Below, in pieces: positions 11,729-23,236 of a stretch of DNA of 64,000 nucleotides (position 1 is its first letter; every line of letters begins with the position of its first letter). The position numbers and the translations under genes are program-made. A model generated the notes under the pieces. The model was not told the DNA's origin and did no database searches. It worked only from the letters and a program-made list of their open reading frames with translations. The stretch spans positions 11,919,001 to 11,983,000 of the forward strand of contig NC_135364.1 of assembly GCF_051622035.1 (NCBI RefSeq), in the 5' to 3' direction. Source of the stretch: Arctopsyche grandis (taxonomy: Eukaryota; Arthropoda; Insecta; Trichoptera; Hydropsychidae).

Positions 11729-12170
11729 ATTTTATTTTATTTTTACATATATAATATATACATATACCAGGAAGGCCTAACAGGTAATCCCCAATGCGCC
11801 TTCCTAGACAATTAATTACAAACATTGCAGCATTTTTTTTATTACATAAATCGCTGCATTTCGAGTCTGAAGAACACGTAATTAACAATTAATCCATAGA
11901 GACATTTATGGATTTAGATAAATATATACATACTGAACATAAATCAAATTCAGATATTTTTGACAGCGGTTTTCGACATGGTTTTTGTCAATTTTGATGG
12001 AGGAACCGTTTCAACAAATGAAATCAGATAAATTGCCAAATTCGGATAGCAATCGATCGACTTGTAGTCACAAATATCCAAGTCTGACCAGCAGCGTTAA
12101 AGATTAGCACGGGATCGAAACCGGTAACCTCTCGGTGCTAAACATAAACCAAACCACCAAGGCATACTTC
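11729..12170 (-). mobile_element. tRNA-derived SINE, inverted
   Basis: On the - strand this has a tRNA-like head (A-box-like ttggtggtttgg, B box ggtttcgatccc near 12120). Its body shares ctgctggtcagac and tttgtgactacaagtcgatcg with the SINE at 7642. It ends with the hairpin at 11807-11767 and an A/T-rich tail. It is a diverged copy with no coding potential. Confidence 0.78.
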
Positions 12171-12547
12171 TGACTCGGTGGTTGCGTTTAGCATATGTAT
12201 GTAGATGAAACTTTCAGATCGGTTTGATCAATAATAACATGTTATAAGCAAATCGAAGTTGATTGTATGTAGATTTACTTATTGTAGGTCCACTTATGTT
12301 GTTCCAAATTCAATTGGATAAAACAATGACAAGACTGAGTATATTAAAGTATGAATTTTATCATTTGAACAATGCGTTCATACATATTTTACATGTCGGG
12401 TCCCAGACGAGTTCTCTTTTCAGCTTGACTGTCGAGCTATTTTGGTTCTATGTTCGGTTTGATTGTGTATGCGCGTTGAAATCAAGTTTTATTTGACCCG
12501 TAGTGAAAATTGGACAGTTTAAGCTGATTGTTGTTATTGTTGTGCAG

Positions 12548-12715
12548 TTGGAAGCGTGCTCTTTGGCAACGACATTGATGGAGTTCAGGCTGGACAGCAG
12601 CGAGTACTGCCAGGCCCAGCACAAATAGAGTGGGCAGCCTGCGCGGCCGCCGCCCCATGCCGCCACCCCCGCCCGCTGCCATCGCCTGCTGCCCCGCTAA
12701 CGCCAAATCGTTCAG
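12548..12715 (+). CDS. Candidate internal exon A of an unrecognised + strand gene
   Basis: A GC-rich island in AT-rich DNA is bounded by a good acceptor (ttgttattgttgtgcag) and a good donor (ttcag/gtaatt). The frame that starts two bases into the exon is open for 55 codons (GSVLFGNDIDGVQAGQ..., then an Ala/Pro/Arg-rich stretch ending LTPNRS). Spliced to 14719 it stays in frame and ends after 21 more residues. I recognise no family. It could instead be a 5' untranslated exon of PRL-1. The opposite strand is also open and looks like a signal peptide (LPTLFVLGLAVLAAV), but lacks a usable donor. Confidence 0.4.
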
Positions 12716-13512
12716 GTAATTATGACATTAAACTATTCAAACAACCTATTGTATATTTTCTAAAAAGTCAACTCCAAATTGATTTGTGTGACTATTAATG
12801 TTGTATAACACACCAATCGGTCGATTTATATGATTGAAATTAATCGTTATCATGTTCGTATTCATTGGACTGTACACGTTTATAATTAAAGTTGTGATTC
12901 ATTTCTTCTGTTATGATTCATATTGCACTTAAGATTGTAGCCGGATGCGGCGTTTCCAATTTGTTTTGTTGAACGTGTGCATTTAGCCGTCTTATTAAGA
13001 CTATTTACATACGTATGTGATAATACCGTAGTTAGCAGCATCTGTTCCATATAGGGTTACCAGACGTCCCTATTTGACCGCGACTGTCCTGAGGTCAACA
13101 TATAAATCCTGAGTCCCGCATTGTCTCTGAAAATCCAGACTTAACAAAATTTGTATATGTACACAAATGTACGTAAATAGAAATGGTTCGACTTCAAAAG
13201 TAACAAATATCAATCCATTAAAGTCTAGTCCATAAACCAAACATAAAAATCGAATTTTCTTCAATTAAAGAATTAACAATATATTTGCAATATTGACGAA
13301 GATGTCCGTTTATTAAACAATTTTTTATTGAAGCAATCGAGGAAAAAATAACATTTGAGAAATGGATAATATTTTTAATGATCATTCCGTTTGCAATTAT
13401 TTGTATTAAATTGTGGCCCACATCTCAATTCTACATTTCATTGCAATTTGCGAAAGAATATTTAGTCTAATGAGTGCAACCTGGAGAAAGTAGTGAAATA
13501 GATTATTATTAA
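12716..13512 (+). other. Probable intron between exons A and B, first part
   Basis: AT-rich with no coding potential. A hAT-like end word agggttaccagacgtcc lies at 13053-13069 without an identified partner. The remainder shows no repeats with other copies in the window. Confidence 0.4.
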
Positions 13513-14016
13513 CCCTTTGCCCGCGGCAATATATATAGGGAACAAGCCCTGTACGCGGGACCTTTTTCGCGAATTTGGCAATCGAGTTTTCGACCTTAAA
13601 TACAAATTTTAATATTTACTCAAGTAACAAGATATGTTAATTAACACAAAGTATTATTTTAAACAATAAAATACATAATATGTCTCTTAGTTTTGGCTTA
13701 ATTGTCAAATAATCATTCATCATACAATTGAGACGTATCGTCGCCATTGTTCAACAGACGTGACGTCACATATACAAGGTTTCAGTATGGTTCCAAAAAA
13801 AACTAATTTTGACTGGTATATATTCATTCTAAGCAAATTGAATAGATGGCATTCAACTCTCAGTAATATATTCAACCAATTTTGAACCTTAAAACAGTTG
13901 AAATAGGCGCATATAAGGCACAAAATCCCGTGCAAAGTTCAGAAATTCTATGGAAGACAGCCGCGCTACAGACTTGTCGCGCCAAGCTTCCATAGAAGAC
14001 GGCCGCGGGCAAACGG
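13513..14016. mobile_element. piggyBac-type MITE with TTAA duplications
   Basis: A 504-bp element is flanked on both sides by TTAA (13509-13512 and 14017-14020), the target site of the piggyBac superfamily. Its ends are inverted repeats: ccctttgcccgcggc on the left and, read inward, ccgtttgcccgcggc on the right. It has no transposase frame, so it is non-autonomous. Two further relics of a caaagggttaa-type end occur near 855 and 61659. Confidence 0.88.
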
Positions 14017-14718
14017 TTAAAGACCGTAGAAGCTGAATTAATGCAATTGTAATTAATGGCTTAAGAAAATTTTTATCAAGCTAAGTTGGCAAACATATTT
14101 TGAAACAAGCTAAAAGCTAGAAAAAAAAACTTAAATGAAACTTTTATGATTGTATACATTTTTGCATTGAAAGCAAAATGTAATTAATTGTATCCAATAT
14201 ATTTTAACAACTAATTCCTGTGGATTATTAAGTGACTATTTTTTATATGTTCTCATCTACATATATTTAATTATTTTTATATAGTGCTTTAATAAAATAA
14301 TGATTTAGTCATTTAGATGGTTCACTAAAAACACTAGTTTCTTTAAGTTACACTTTCATTGAGTAAAAGTGAATATTCAAAGTAAGGAAGTGGAAATTTA
14401 AATTACGATTATCGTGTACCGAAATAGAGTAACGTATTTGGCAGACAAGTTCTTTGTTGATACTTCTATTTTGATTTTGTTCCTTGTGATATGACATAAG
14501 TTTGTCACTCATCACTTTTGTCATTGGCAGAGGCTAGTTAAATGTTGGCAGTATAATAAGATTTAAATTTTAGCACTAGCTGTCGCTCTGGCTATACTAT
14601 ATACATACATATTATTAAAAATAATTTACGTGTGACATATGTGTGATTTTTGTTATTGAAGTGCATTTCATGTTGTCGTTGAATGGGAATTAAATTTGTT
14701 TTGCTTTTGGGTTTTCAG

Positions 14719-14786
14719 TTACCGTTCGGGACCGAGACTACCATCCTCGCCGAAGCATATCAGAATCATTTAGTGGCTACAATTAA
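14719..14786 (+). CDS. Candidate terminal exon B (after exon A)
   Basis: An acceptor gggttttcag precedes this exon. Joined to exon A in the matching phase it adds VTVRDRDYHPRRSISESFSG and two further residues, then TAA at 14784-14786. The sequence downstream (14787 to about 15165) looks like 3' untranslated DNA and contains aataaa-type signals near 15100 and 15160. Alternatively A and B are untranslated leader exons of PRL-1, whose CDS begins 524 bases later. A good acceptor (tacctctgttctcag) at 15179-15193 could begin the PRL-1 leader exon. Confidence 0.35.
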
Positions 14787-15309
14787 GTTAGTTGAAAACA
14801 TCAAACGGAGAAGAACCGCAACATCTTGAGGAGACAATTGTGACTTTACGATAGTGGCTTTATCTTCATTTCATCCCTGATCCGACGTGATTGTACATCT
14901 CAGCCTTCAGCCATTGTTGTGATCGACCGTTCATCCTTCGTTGGTTCATGTGCAAACTTTAGTGATTTCTAAAGCATAAGTTAATTTTTTTACTTTTTTT
15001 TAAATTGTGAAATATCTCTCGCTGTTACCGTATCAGAAAGTGTACTGAATTTTTACAAGAGCCACCCACTCGGAACTAAATAATAATTATAATAATAAAT
15101 AATATTTGTATATGCCTTCTAAATGAACTATTTTTTTTATTATTGTTCAATTCAAAAATAAAAGACTGACTCGTGCTTACCTCTGTTCTCAGACTAAACA
15201 GTGATTGTAGTGATATTTCTAAAATATATATTGCTAATTATATTGAACAGTCAACCTAATTTACAAGTGATTTTTTTATACACATTTTGGTGATAAAATT
15301 AATTTCAAA

Positions 15310-16176
15310 ATGAGGCAAACAGATATCAGGCCGGCTCCCGCCCTTATCGAATTCAAAGGAATGAAATTCCTCATCACGGATCGTCCCTCAGACCACACAA
15401 TCAATTCTTATATAAAGGTAAATCTTTTCATTATATTTATTACCAATTTTTAAGTATTACTATTGAATGTTATATGCATAAAATTTAGTTATTGATATAT
15501 ACTTATATTATTCTTCATATACTTTGTTTATGATAATATTAATCAATAACATGTATGTGTAGTTGTGGCAATTGAATTTATTAATTTTGTGGTAATTTAT
15601 AGGAACTGAAAAAACACAAGGTTTGCACAGTTGTGCGAGTATGCGAACCCAGTTATGAAGTATCGCCACTTCTTACTGAAGGTATTCAAGTGAAAGATCT
15701 AGCTTACGAGGATGGTACTTTTCCTCCCACTCAGGTAGTTGAAGAGTGGTTTGAAACTCTGAGGCAAAAGTAAGTGCACACACGCTAAGACGAATCATGG
15801 TAATGATAGCGTTGTCTGATTAAAAATATTGATTTTCTTTTGTGTAGGGCTCAGGATCAACCCGATTCATCTGTAGCAGTACACTGTGTAGCAGGACTTG
15901 GTCGTGCTCCTGTCATGGTTGCTATTGCTCTCATGGAGCTTGGACTAAAATACGAAGAAGCAGTAGAAATGATCAGAGAGTTAGTATTTGTTTCTTGCAC
16001 AGCATAATAAATTCATAATAAAGTAGTTGCTTATTGTGTAATGTATTTTTTTTTTTGTTTGTAGCAAACGACGTGGTGCAATTAATGCAAAGCAGTTGCA
16101 ATTTCTTGAAAAATATCGGCCAAAATCTCGGTTGAAGCACAAAAATGGCCATAAGAACTCTTGCTGTGTCCAGTAA
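15310..16176 (+). CDS. PRL-1: PRL-1 protein tyrosine phosphatase (PTP4A family), complete
   Basis: A small dual-specificity-type phosphatase, anchored to membranes by C-terminal prenylation and tied in the family to growth control and magnesium transport through CNNM proteins. Four coding exons: 15310-15417, 15603-15769, 15848-15979 and 16065-16176. All have GT..AG borders with phases that join exactly, giving 172 residues; the family norm is about 173-176. The start gives [20 protein letters not shown]. The active-site loop is [10 protein letters not shown] with catalytic Cys105 and Arg111. The acid loop reads [10 protein letters not shown] with Asp73 as the presumed general acid; the Trp of vertebrate PRLs is Ala here. 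The end carries the basic KHKNGHKNS and a CCVQ prenylation box. No frame damage is visible, so it should be functional. Confidence 0.97.
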
Positions 16177-18250
16177 ACAATAAAGAGTTACCTCCCATGA
16201 GAAATTGTCATATAAATATATAAAATTACCATTGCTATACTCATAAATAACAATATTTTCTGAATTTATCCATGTATTTGTATTTATTTGTGCGATTATA
16301 TAAATAACTGTATGGTGTTGTAAATTAAGGAATCGTTAATATTTCTTAATTATGTATATGATAGTGTTTTGTTCCTCTTGACTAAATTGCATGTTAGTGA
16401 GGAGGGGTTTCATGATTCATATAACCAATATCAAACTTTAGTGACTCTTGTATTCATATTGCGAGTTTGAAAGTTTCACTTGTAGAGAGAAAACTATACA
16501 AAATCATTATTATCTTTACGTTTGCTTCATCTACAATTCAGCTTTCACACACATTTATCTATATATAAAATATACTTTATATATTCATATATATGCATGT
16601 AGAGTCACAATTGTATGTTTAGGTAAAGTTTGATGTGTAAAATAACATATATAATCTGAAGAATTGTATGCGATAGATTATTGAAAAGAATGCCACATCC
16701 TGTGTTCATAGAACAAATTTTCTAGCATCGTTATATATGAAAGTTATTATTTACAAAATATCAAATTATTTCGCTTTTCTCACTCTATAAGTGGATTTGT
16801 TAATGGACTGAAAGGAAATTCATATATTGTGCAATTGCTAATATTGTATACCCATCGATTATAAATATGTGAAGTTCGTTTGGTCAAAACTGATGTACAA
16901 TTGACGTATAGACTTGATTCAGTCTTTTATCATAAAATAAAGCAAATGGACATCCACTTTTAAAAATGGGAAAAATAAAAAGTTTGTACATAAAATTACA
17001 TTGAGTAGGTTTTATAAATTTAATTTTGGTATATGTAATGGTGCTATCTGGCTTTCAAATTTCGATCATCACTTTCAATTGATGCAAAGATTTTACAATT
17101 TTAAACACTATAATATAACCAACCAGTCAGTATTACATTTTAAATTTGCGAAATAAATTACTATTTCACATATCAAATAATGATGATTTATCTCTTGTTG
17201 TTTTAACATAAATTGTTTGTGATGCGCGGAATTTGAAAAATGCCTCTCAGCACCAAAATCAAATACTCAATAATAAAAAAAAATATATAAGCATAAAATA
17301 ATCTCCAAAAATGCCTTTCACTAATTTTATTTTTTATTTTAAATTTTTATATATGATCATATTTATGTAATTTAAATCATTCATCCATTTCTTTACTTGC
17401 AGTACATTATCCTTTAAAAATGCAGTCATTAATGTTAAAAGTGAATATTAGATCTTGTTTTCAAGTATGTTTGTAACTCTACTTTTGAAAAATTAATCAG
17501 TAAAGATGTTAATAATATGTAAGGATAAAAAAATATTTGCATACTTTTATTTCAGTCATTTTAAAAATTTATTTATATGTGAAATAAATATACGATCCCA
17601 ATAAAGTAATTTTAGTGTATATGTATTGACATAATTTTTTTTGTTATTTTAGTCTAGGATTAGGGAGAATAAAAATTAAAAATGTATGGTGTGTTCACTT
17701 TTTACTTATTGACGATATCTATTTTGAAAGTGTATATTTGAATTTCTTTATAACTGAAATTATGTGCAATGGAATTTTCTACTAGATGTGGCAATAAACC
17801 AGGATATTGGTAAGGAATGGCTGCAATCGGAGTCTCCAGCATGACCATATCACCCTCGCTGTGTTAACATCCTTTTTCAGTCATAATTTATACACAATCC
17901 ATTAGAAAGTACATGTGGAATTATGATTTATGTAATGGTCGACTTTGTCATTAAAATGCGCTTTATGTGATTCAAAATAAACTATACAGTGGCGAGAATA
18001 TGTCTTTTATTTATTTTTTCAAATATTTCAAAAATAATAGCGTATCGATAGTACTGACTTATTGACTGTATACTTAGCATCATTTTTTTTATATTAAAAC
18101 TCTTCATTATTAAAACCGCTTGGCTAAATATTTCATTTAACTAATGTTAATTAAATTGTTTCATACAGCGACAAGTATAAACTACAAACCAAGCTGTTCA
18201 TGGAGACCTGGAAATTATAAATATTATTTCTTCATATACATACACACATA
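16177..18250 (+). other. PRL-1 3' UTR and intergenic DNA
   Basis: Very AT-rich with no coding exon. Polyadenylation-type aataaa words occur right after the stop (near 16180) and again near 16937, 17600 and 17977, so several 3' ends are possible. No repeat copies or inverted repeats were recognised. Confidence 0.5.
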
Positions 18251-18514
18251 CATTATCTACATATATATTAATCAGGTATTTAGAATATTTGCAAAAAGTA
18301 TAGCTAAATCAGATCCCAAAGACAAAAACAAGGTTCTAAGGAGTGCCTGGGTAAACTCCCTATTCAAATTGACAAATAGGCTCTACAGATCAAGGAAGAA
18401 TCCAAGGGGGGGGGGGGGGGGAATAGGAGTTCTTTCGAATTAGGAATCACAGAACTGGGAGAGTGCATGCGTAAACAATAGACTCTCCAGGGTAGACCTT
18501 TAAAGTGCCTAGAC
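18251..18514. other. Host DNA left of the hAT insertion, possible older repeat
   Basis: Contains a run of 16 G near 18405-18420 and a purine-rich segment (aaggagtgcctgggtaaac) repeated in altered form (gagagtgcatgcgtaaac) about 110 bases on. It and the DNA at 20213-20400 form one sequence interrupted by the hAT element. I cannot name a family. Confidence 0.35.
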
Positions 18515-20204
18515 CAGGGGTCAGCAACCTTTTGAGTCGGAAGAGCCAAAAATTACAATTTACAAAATTTCAAAGTTTTTAAAGAGCCACAAAATTTTTT
18601 CTTGCCAACAATAAATATTACTCGCATAAATAAAGTTTTTTGATAAAAAAAACTAATCTATTTATTCATAAGAAAAAATATCTATTTATTCATACATACA
18701 TACATAAGTAGTGTTTTCACAACAAATTAGATAATATATATATACATATATGGCATTATTAAATAATTACTTATTATTTAAGTAAAAAATTTAAACAATT
18801 AAACATTAACTTACAACACTAACTTGTACTTCAATAACAAACAATTGAGCAAACAAACGTAAGAATTTCGTGGTTTATTTTGCTCTGAAGAATCGTTGTT
18901 GCCCCTTTATTTTTTCCTGTCATACTTCTGGCTCCATCAGTTGCTATTGAAACGATTTTATTTAAATCGATCTTATTGTCTTCAAGGCATTTTTGCACGG
19001 CATTCGCTATATCTTCCCCTCTAGTTTGTCCCGAGAGCGGTAACAATCCTAGAAGTTCTTCTTTTGGACCTTGGGATGACATATACCTGACAAAAAGAGC
19101 AACTTGTGCCGTGTCTTTTATGTCGCAAGACTCATCTACATATAGCAAGTGATAGTTTTTTTTCGTTCTTCGCCGGCTGGATATTTACTAGCAAACTGAG
19201 TATGTTTTTTAGTGAAGTGTCTCTCTAAATTTGATTTCTTATTGTGTGGGAGTTTTTCTTGGCAAATGAGACAAGTCGGAAGGCTATCTGAGTTGCATAT
19301 GAAAGCGAACGACTCCATCCAATCCCGATTGAATTCTCGATGCTCTTCTTCAGTTCTTCTCTTTTTTTTGTAGATGCCATGCTTGCGTTGAAGCTGTAAT
19401 AAATAATTTTTAAAATTATTATTTAGGTATCCAAAACAGCAGATGACAAGTTTTACAATTATTTACTTTGCTTGATCAAGTTTTTCTTGCAAGGACTGTT
19501 CAATTTCTAGTTCAACTTTCTCTATGTCATTGTCTATTATTTCTATATCGGGCTCTGAAGTATTTGGACATACTTACAACCATGTTTATTATTGATGATT
19601 TATTCTTCGCTGTATCGAAGAACTGGACATATAAATATTGTAAAAATAGATAATCTTCGTACAATTAACAGAAACAACAGCGTCTTAGCACAACACACAC
19701 ACACCACGTAACGAGATCTAAGCACTTGAAAATCCAAAGTACGACTGAGAAAATCATATTCGATTCTAAATAGCACAGGTCTCATAAAAAGAAAAAAATG
19801 TCAATATATGCTTCGAATATCATTGCAGCTGAGGACAAAATCTGCAACACGATTCAGGCCGTGCGTAATATTTCGTGGAAGCGGCGAGCGGATGACAAAA
19901 CTGCGAGCTGGGGTGAACGCTTCACTGCAAACAAATAAATTATGACTGTATTGTTCTTTGTGGAATTCGAGAGCTTCCGACGGACTGACGTCAGTGACGA
20001 CGCGTGTCACGGGGGAGGGGTGCGGTGAAAAGCGACTACAAGTGACTCGGTGTGATAGAATCGGTGCCTAATCCTCGTTAATCGATTCAGAACGATTTTT
20101 TTTTTTTGATAAAATAAATAAGATTTGCGTATGGAACTAAAGAGCCGCAGCTTCACATCCAAAGAGCCGCATGTGGCTCGCGAGCCGCAGGTTGCCGACC
20201 CCTG
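18515..20204. mobile_element. Internally deleted hAT transposon with perfect 8-bp target duplication
   Basis: A 1690-bp element is flanked by identical octamers gcctagac (18507-18514 and 20205-20212). Terminal inverted repeats are caggggtcagcaacc on the left and, read inward from the right, caggggtcggcaacc. Subterminal words agagccgcatgtggctcgcg are typical of hAT ends. It carries - strand transposase remnants (19380-18831) with the middle and the C-terminal part missing. The intact target duplication suggests a relatively young insertion, but the element cannot mobilise itself. Confidence 0.95.
18831..19380 (-). pseudogene. hAT transposase remnant (BED finger plus catalytic-domain start)
   Basis: The frame begins at an ATG whose complement is 19378-19380 (MASTKKKRRTEEEH). 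It encodes a BED-type zinc finger with CLICQEK and HFTKKH as the Cys/Cys and His/His pairs. Near 19150 the reading frame shifts and the sequence jumps to VDESCDIKDTAQVALFVRYM, the start of the RNase H-like catalytic domain with its first acidic residues. It continues through IVSIATDGARSMTGKNKG and ends abruptly after ILTF. Roughly 100 or more residues between finger and catalytic domain, the C-terminal dimerisation region and later catalytic residues are missing. It resembles the ZBED/GTF2IRD2-like group of domesticated hAT proteins, but nothing indicates domestication. Confidence 0.9.
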
Positions 20205-20212
20205 GCCTAGAC

Positions 20213-21199
20213 AATATACATATTAATGGATCGGGGAAACTGTGCTGGGCAACTTGTCTTTTATAAAGAGGTACACACGGTGGATCAGACTATTCTGAGG
20301 TGAGCGGTGGTGTCGTGTGGACCTCCCGAATCGTTGGATAAATGCTGTGAAGTGACTTTGGCCTTTCATTTGGATCCTGAACAATACTTTGGATACGCAA
20401 CAATATTATAATTAATGTGAAATTTTCTTATGAAATGAATTTTATTATTTTGATTGGTATTGTTGTTTATTTTTTATTGCATTTATTATGTTATATTGTG
20501 TAGTATTTGTTGATAAAAAGGGAGGAAGAGGGGGTGCAAGTTTTCATGTGCTGAATATCCTCAGGGAATCTTTGATTACAAATGGGCATGTTATTGTTTC
20601 GTAGGTAGTTAAACAGTCTCATTTGACTGGACTGGTTCTTAGCCTGAAAATCGTGGTTGATCGTAGTTATATTTATCGTATTTAGTTTTGTTTCTTTGTT
20701 TATTAAAATGAGAGAGTACTCGGTAACATGAGTATATTAAAACGCATGCAAAGACACTAGAAACACCTTTATTTATTAAATCAGGACTCTAGGCCCGGGA
20801 TTGACATTAAAATACATAAATTTTTTGTCAACATTAAAAACATACACAGGAAAGTGAACATTTTGTAAAAAATATTTTAAGTGCGTTATAAACATATACA
20901 TCATATTTTTTTATCAAAAGTTCAGTAATGCATGCTAAATCAGTGTTCTTCGGTGGGAATTCTTAAGAATCGGCTTACCGATTATTGTAGTGTAGACTTT
21001 CATTTTTTGAAATTACTTAACTCCCAGTGTAAATGTTCACCAGCCGCCACTGGTACAACCGCCCCTAGAAAAATATTCTGTGTGCGCCTAATTTATAAAA
21101 TTATATATGAAAACTAATTATATAAATGCAAATGTTCTCATTGGTTGTAGCGCATGCTTTGTTTTACTGGTTTTCTCCCCCGCAAAAATTCGACAACAT
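20213..21199. other. No gene recognised
   Basis: The first ~190 bases continue the host sequence split by the hAT element (ggatcagactattctgaggt...). The rest is AT-rich. A hAT-like end word ccagccgccactgg lies near 21045-21059 with no convincing partner. Confidence 0.4.
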
Positions 21200-21381
21200 G
21201 GGTCTACTCCGTTCCACCGACTTAAAATATCTTGAGACTCGTTTTCTCGACTCTTAAGTCTGTATACATACAAAACACATACGAAAATGTTTTACACAGT
21301 GAGAAAAAAAAACTCCTGTTGAAGCATACGAAGTCGAGAAAACGAGTGTCGAGAAATTTCAAGTCAGTAGAGTGGAGCGCG
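21200..21381. mobile_element. MITE with ~50-bp inverted repeats
   Basis: The left arm (about 21200-21253, ending gactcgttttctcgact) pairs with the right arm (about 21329-21380). Read inward, the right arm gives gcgctccactctactgactt and then acactcgttttctcgact. Identity is about 80 percent. The loop is AT-rich and non-coding. No clear target duplication, so the class is unknown. Confidence 0.65.
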
Positions 21382-22040
21382 ACAACATATGTACACACAT
21401 ACCACTGAATTTTGATGATACATCATTAGAAAATAACATGCTACAGAATAACCACATTTATTTAATCTAAAAATCGTTAAGTACAATACTGCAAATGAGC
21501 TATGTATTTCCATAACAAGTGAAGATTTTTTTATACATGCTAAATTCAAAAATGATTCACAGTATTGCACTTAATCGATAATGGGATAGTTTTTATTCTA
21601 ATAAACTTTTAAATATATGTACGTATATATAGTTTCTTATAGAATAGAATAAAAATATCAAGAAATCAAGTGAGCTAGTCCAGGAAACTTATCAGAAATT
21701 GCAACTTACCATTAAGGTTAATCGATTTGTTTGAAAGTATTAAAAAAAAAAACATTGCATACACAGAAATTCCCCGTTATCTCGGGAGGGAAGGGTTGGT
21801 TAGGTTTTTGCAATGTTATACAGATAATGAGACTAAGAGGTCATATAAAACAATGGTTGGGTTGCAATATTTAGCCTTTCTTTAAGAATTTGGATTATTT
21901 AAATTAAACTGATAACAATATGAATACACAGATTTATAAATATTGGGTCTACACAATTATTTAAGATTGGGTATAACATTGAAAATGAGCTCAGTAGAAA
22001 ATAAGCAATACATATTTGAAAAAAATTAAATGAATAAAAC
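21382..22040. other. No gene recognised; possible 3' UTR of PI31-like gene
   Basis: AT-rich sequence downstream (on the - strand) of the PI31-like gene. I found no Pro/Gly-rich C-terminal PI31 coding exon here. Confidence 0.4.
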
Positions 22041-23236
22041 TTATATAACTTTGTTCTTAACTTTATATAAGAATTTACAATTATTCATAGAGATCAAATG
22101 AATTTTGAATATGTGTATTATAAACAAGCCCTCTAAAAGGCAAAGGAAAATAATACATACATATGTCAATTCACCAGGCAACCGTTTTGTGAAAAAGAAA
22201 ATCTCATTTAATTTTCTCTTTGAAGAAACAGTTGCCATTGCAAGATTTTGTCATTTACTTTCGACATTTACTTCAGATTTCCTTTGGTAATGGAGATAAC
22301 GAGACATGACTGTCACACATTGCAAGAAGTTCCAAAATTTTGTAACTTATGTAGTAGTTTCTATGTTTGCACTTACTTTGTGTTTGGATTTCTTTACATT
22401 TTGTTTTACTTTCATATATAACTCCGAATAGGTTTTTATTTAAATTGTAAATTTCTTCTTGGTAATCAGGTAAAATGACATCAAGAGGACCACTCAATGA
22501 TTTCACTGTTGATTCAATATTTATAACCACATTTGCAGTGACTTTTCTAGATACATTCTAAAAGAAATAAAATTCACAACATTTAAATAAAGTCAGTTGA
22601 AGATATGAGACTTCGGATACTGAATACATTGGTAATATAAAATATAGTGATATTCATGTATACTGTAAATTAAGTTAAAATTGGAAATTTTATTTAGTTT
22701 TTTCTTTATTATGTATTCTCTAATCTTTTTTTTTTCCTTATAATATAAATTTTTTTTTATCATAGCAATGAATAAGGCTACCTATGTATTATGTCACTGT
22801 GACCTAGTTTGAAAATAAATCAATACATAGAAATCAAATAATCAAGTTAGAGAATAAAGATATCTCACCAGCCAATTCAATAGAAATATTTCGTCACAGT
22901 CCACACCGTAAAGAATAAATAGTCGATTGTTGATAACATATCTGAGTGTGTATTTGTCTTTTTTATGATTCCAACCATCTGGCAACGTTTCTCTTCCAGA
23001 TTTTTTTTCACTATTTTTCAATTCTAATATGTTCTGCGAAAGATCCCAACGTTAAAAAAATTGGCAAATATCATTTATCATTTGTTATTGTAAAATTGTC
23101 TTACATTACATCCCAAGCATTTGGCACCATTACTGATTAAAATCCAGTGAACAAATACTAAAAGTATTTCACATTTTTTTGTGATTTCGTCTTTAATACC
23201 ATCGTAAAGTAACTCCCAGCCGAAAATTTCAACCAT
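22041..23236 (-). CDS. PI31: PI31/PSMF1-like proteasome regulator; C-terminal exon uncertain
   Basis: PI31 binds the 20S proteasome and, through its N-terminal FP domain, the F-box protein Fbxo7/nutcracker. Exons on the - strand: 23236-23105 (MVEIFGWELLYDGIKDE...), 23033-22869 and 22557-22377; phases join exactly to 159 residues plus one base. The family signature is LPDGWNHKKDKYTLRY, matching the LPxGWNxxKDxYxLRY core of PI31, followed by a DCDEIFLLNWL segment. A fourth exon, 22132-22041, follows a strong acceptor (ttttcctttgccttttag) and stops after 30 residues, for 189 in total. That ending is hydrophobic and basic, unlike the proline/glycine-rich tail of known PI31. Either the tail was lost here, or the real last exons lie elsewhere. 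Confidence 0.8.

Noticed and set aside
11514..11888. 124-codon - strand open frame
   Set aside because: It spans a hAT-like end and a SINE tail, so it is a chance frame through repeats.
12448..12706. - strand frame with signal-peptide-like start (LPTLFVLGLAVLAAV)
   Set aside because: No usable donor site follows on the - strand, while the + strand has good splice sites at both edges; kept only as an alternative in the exon A entry.
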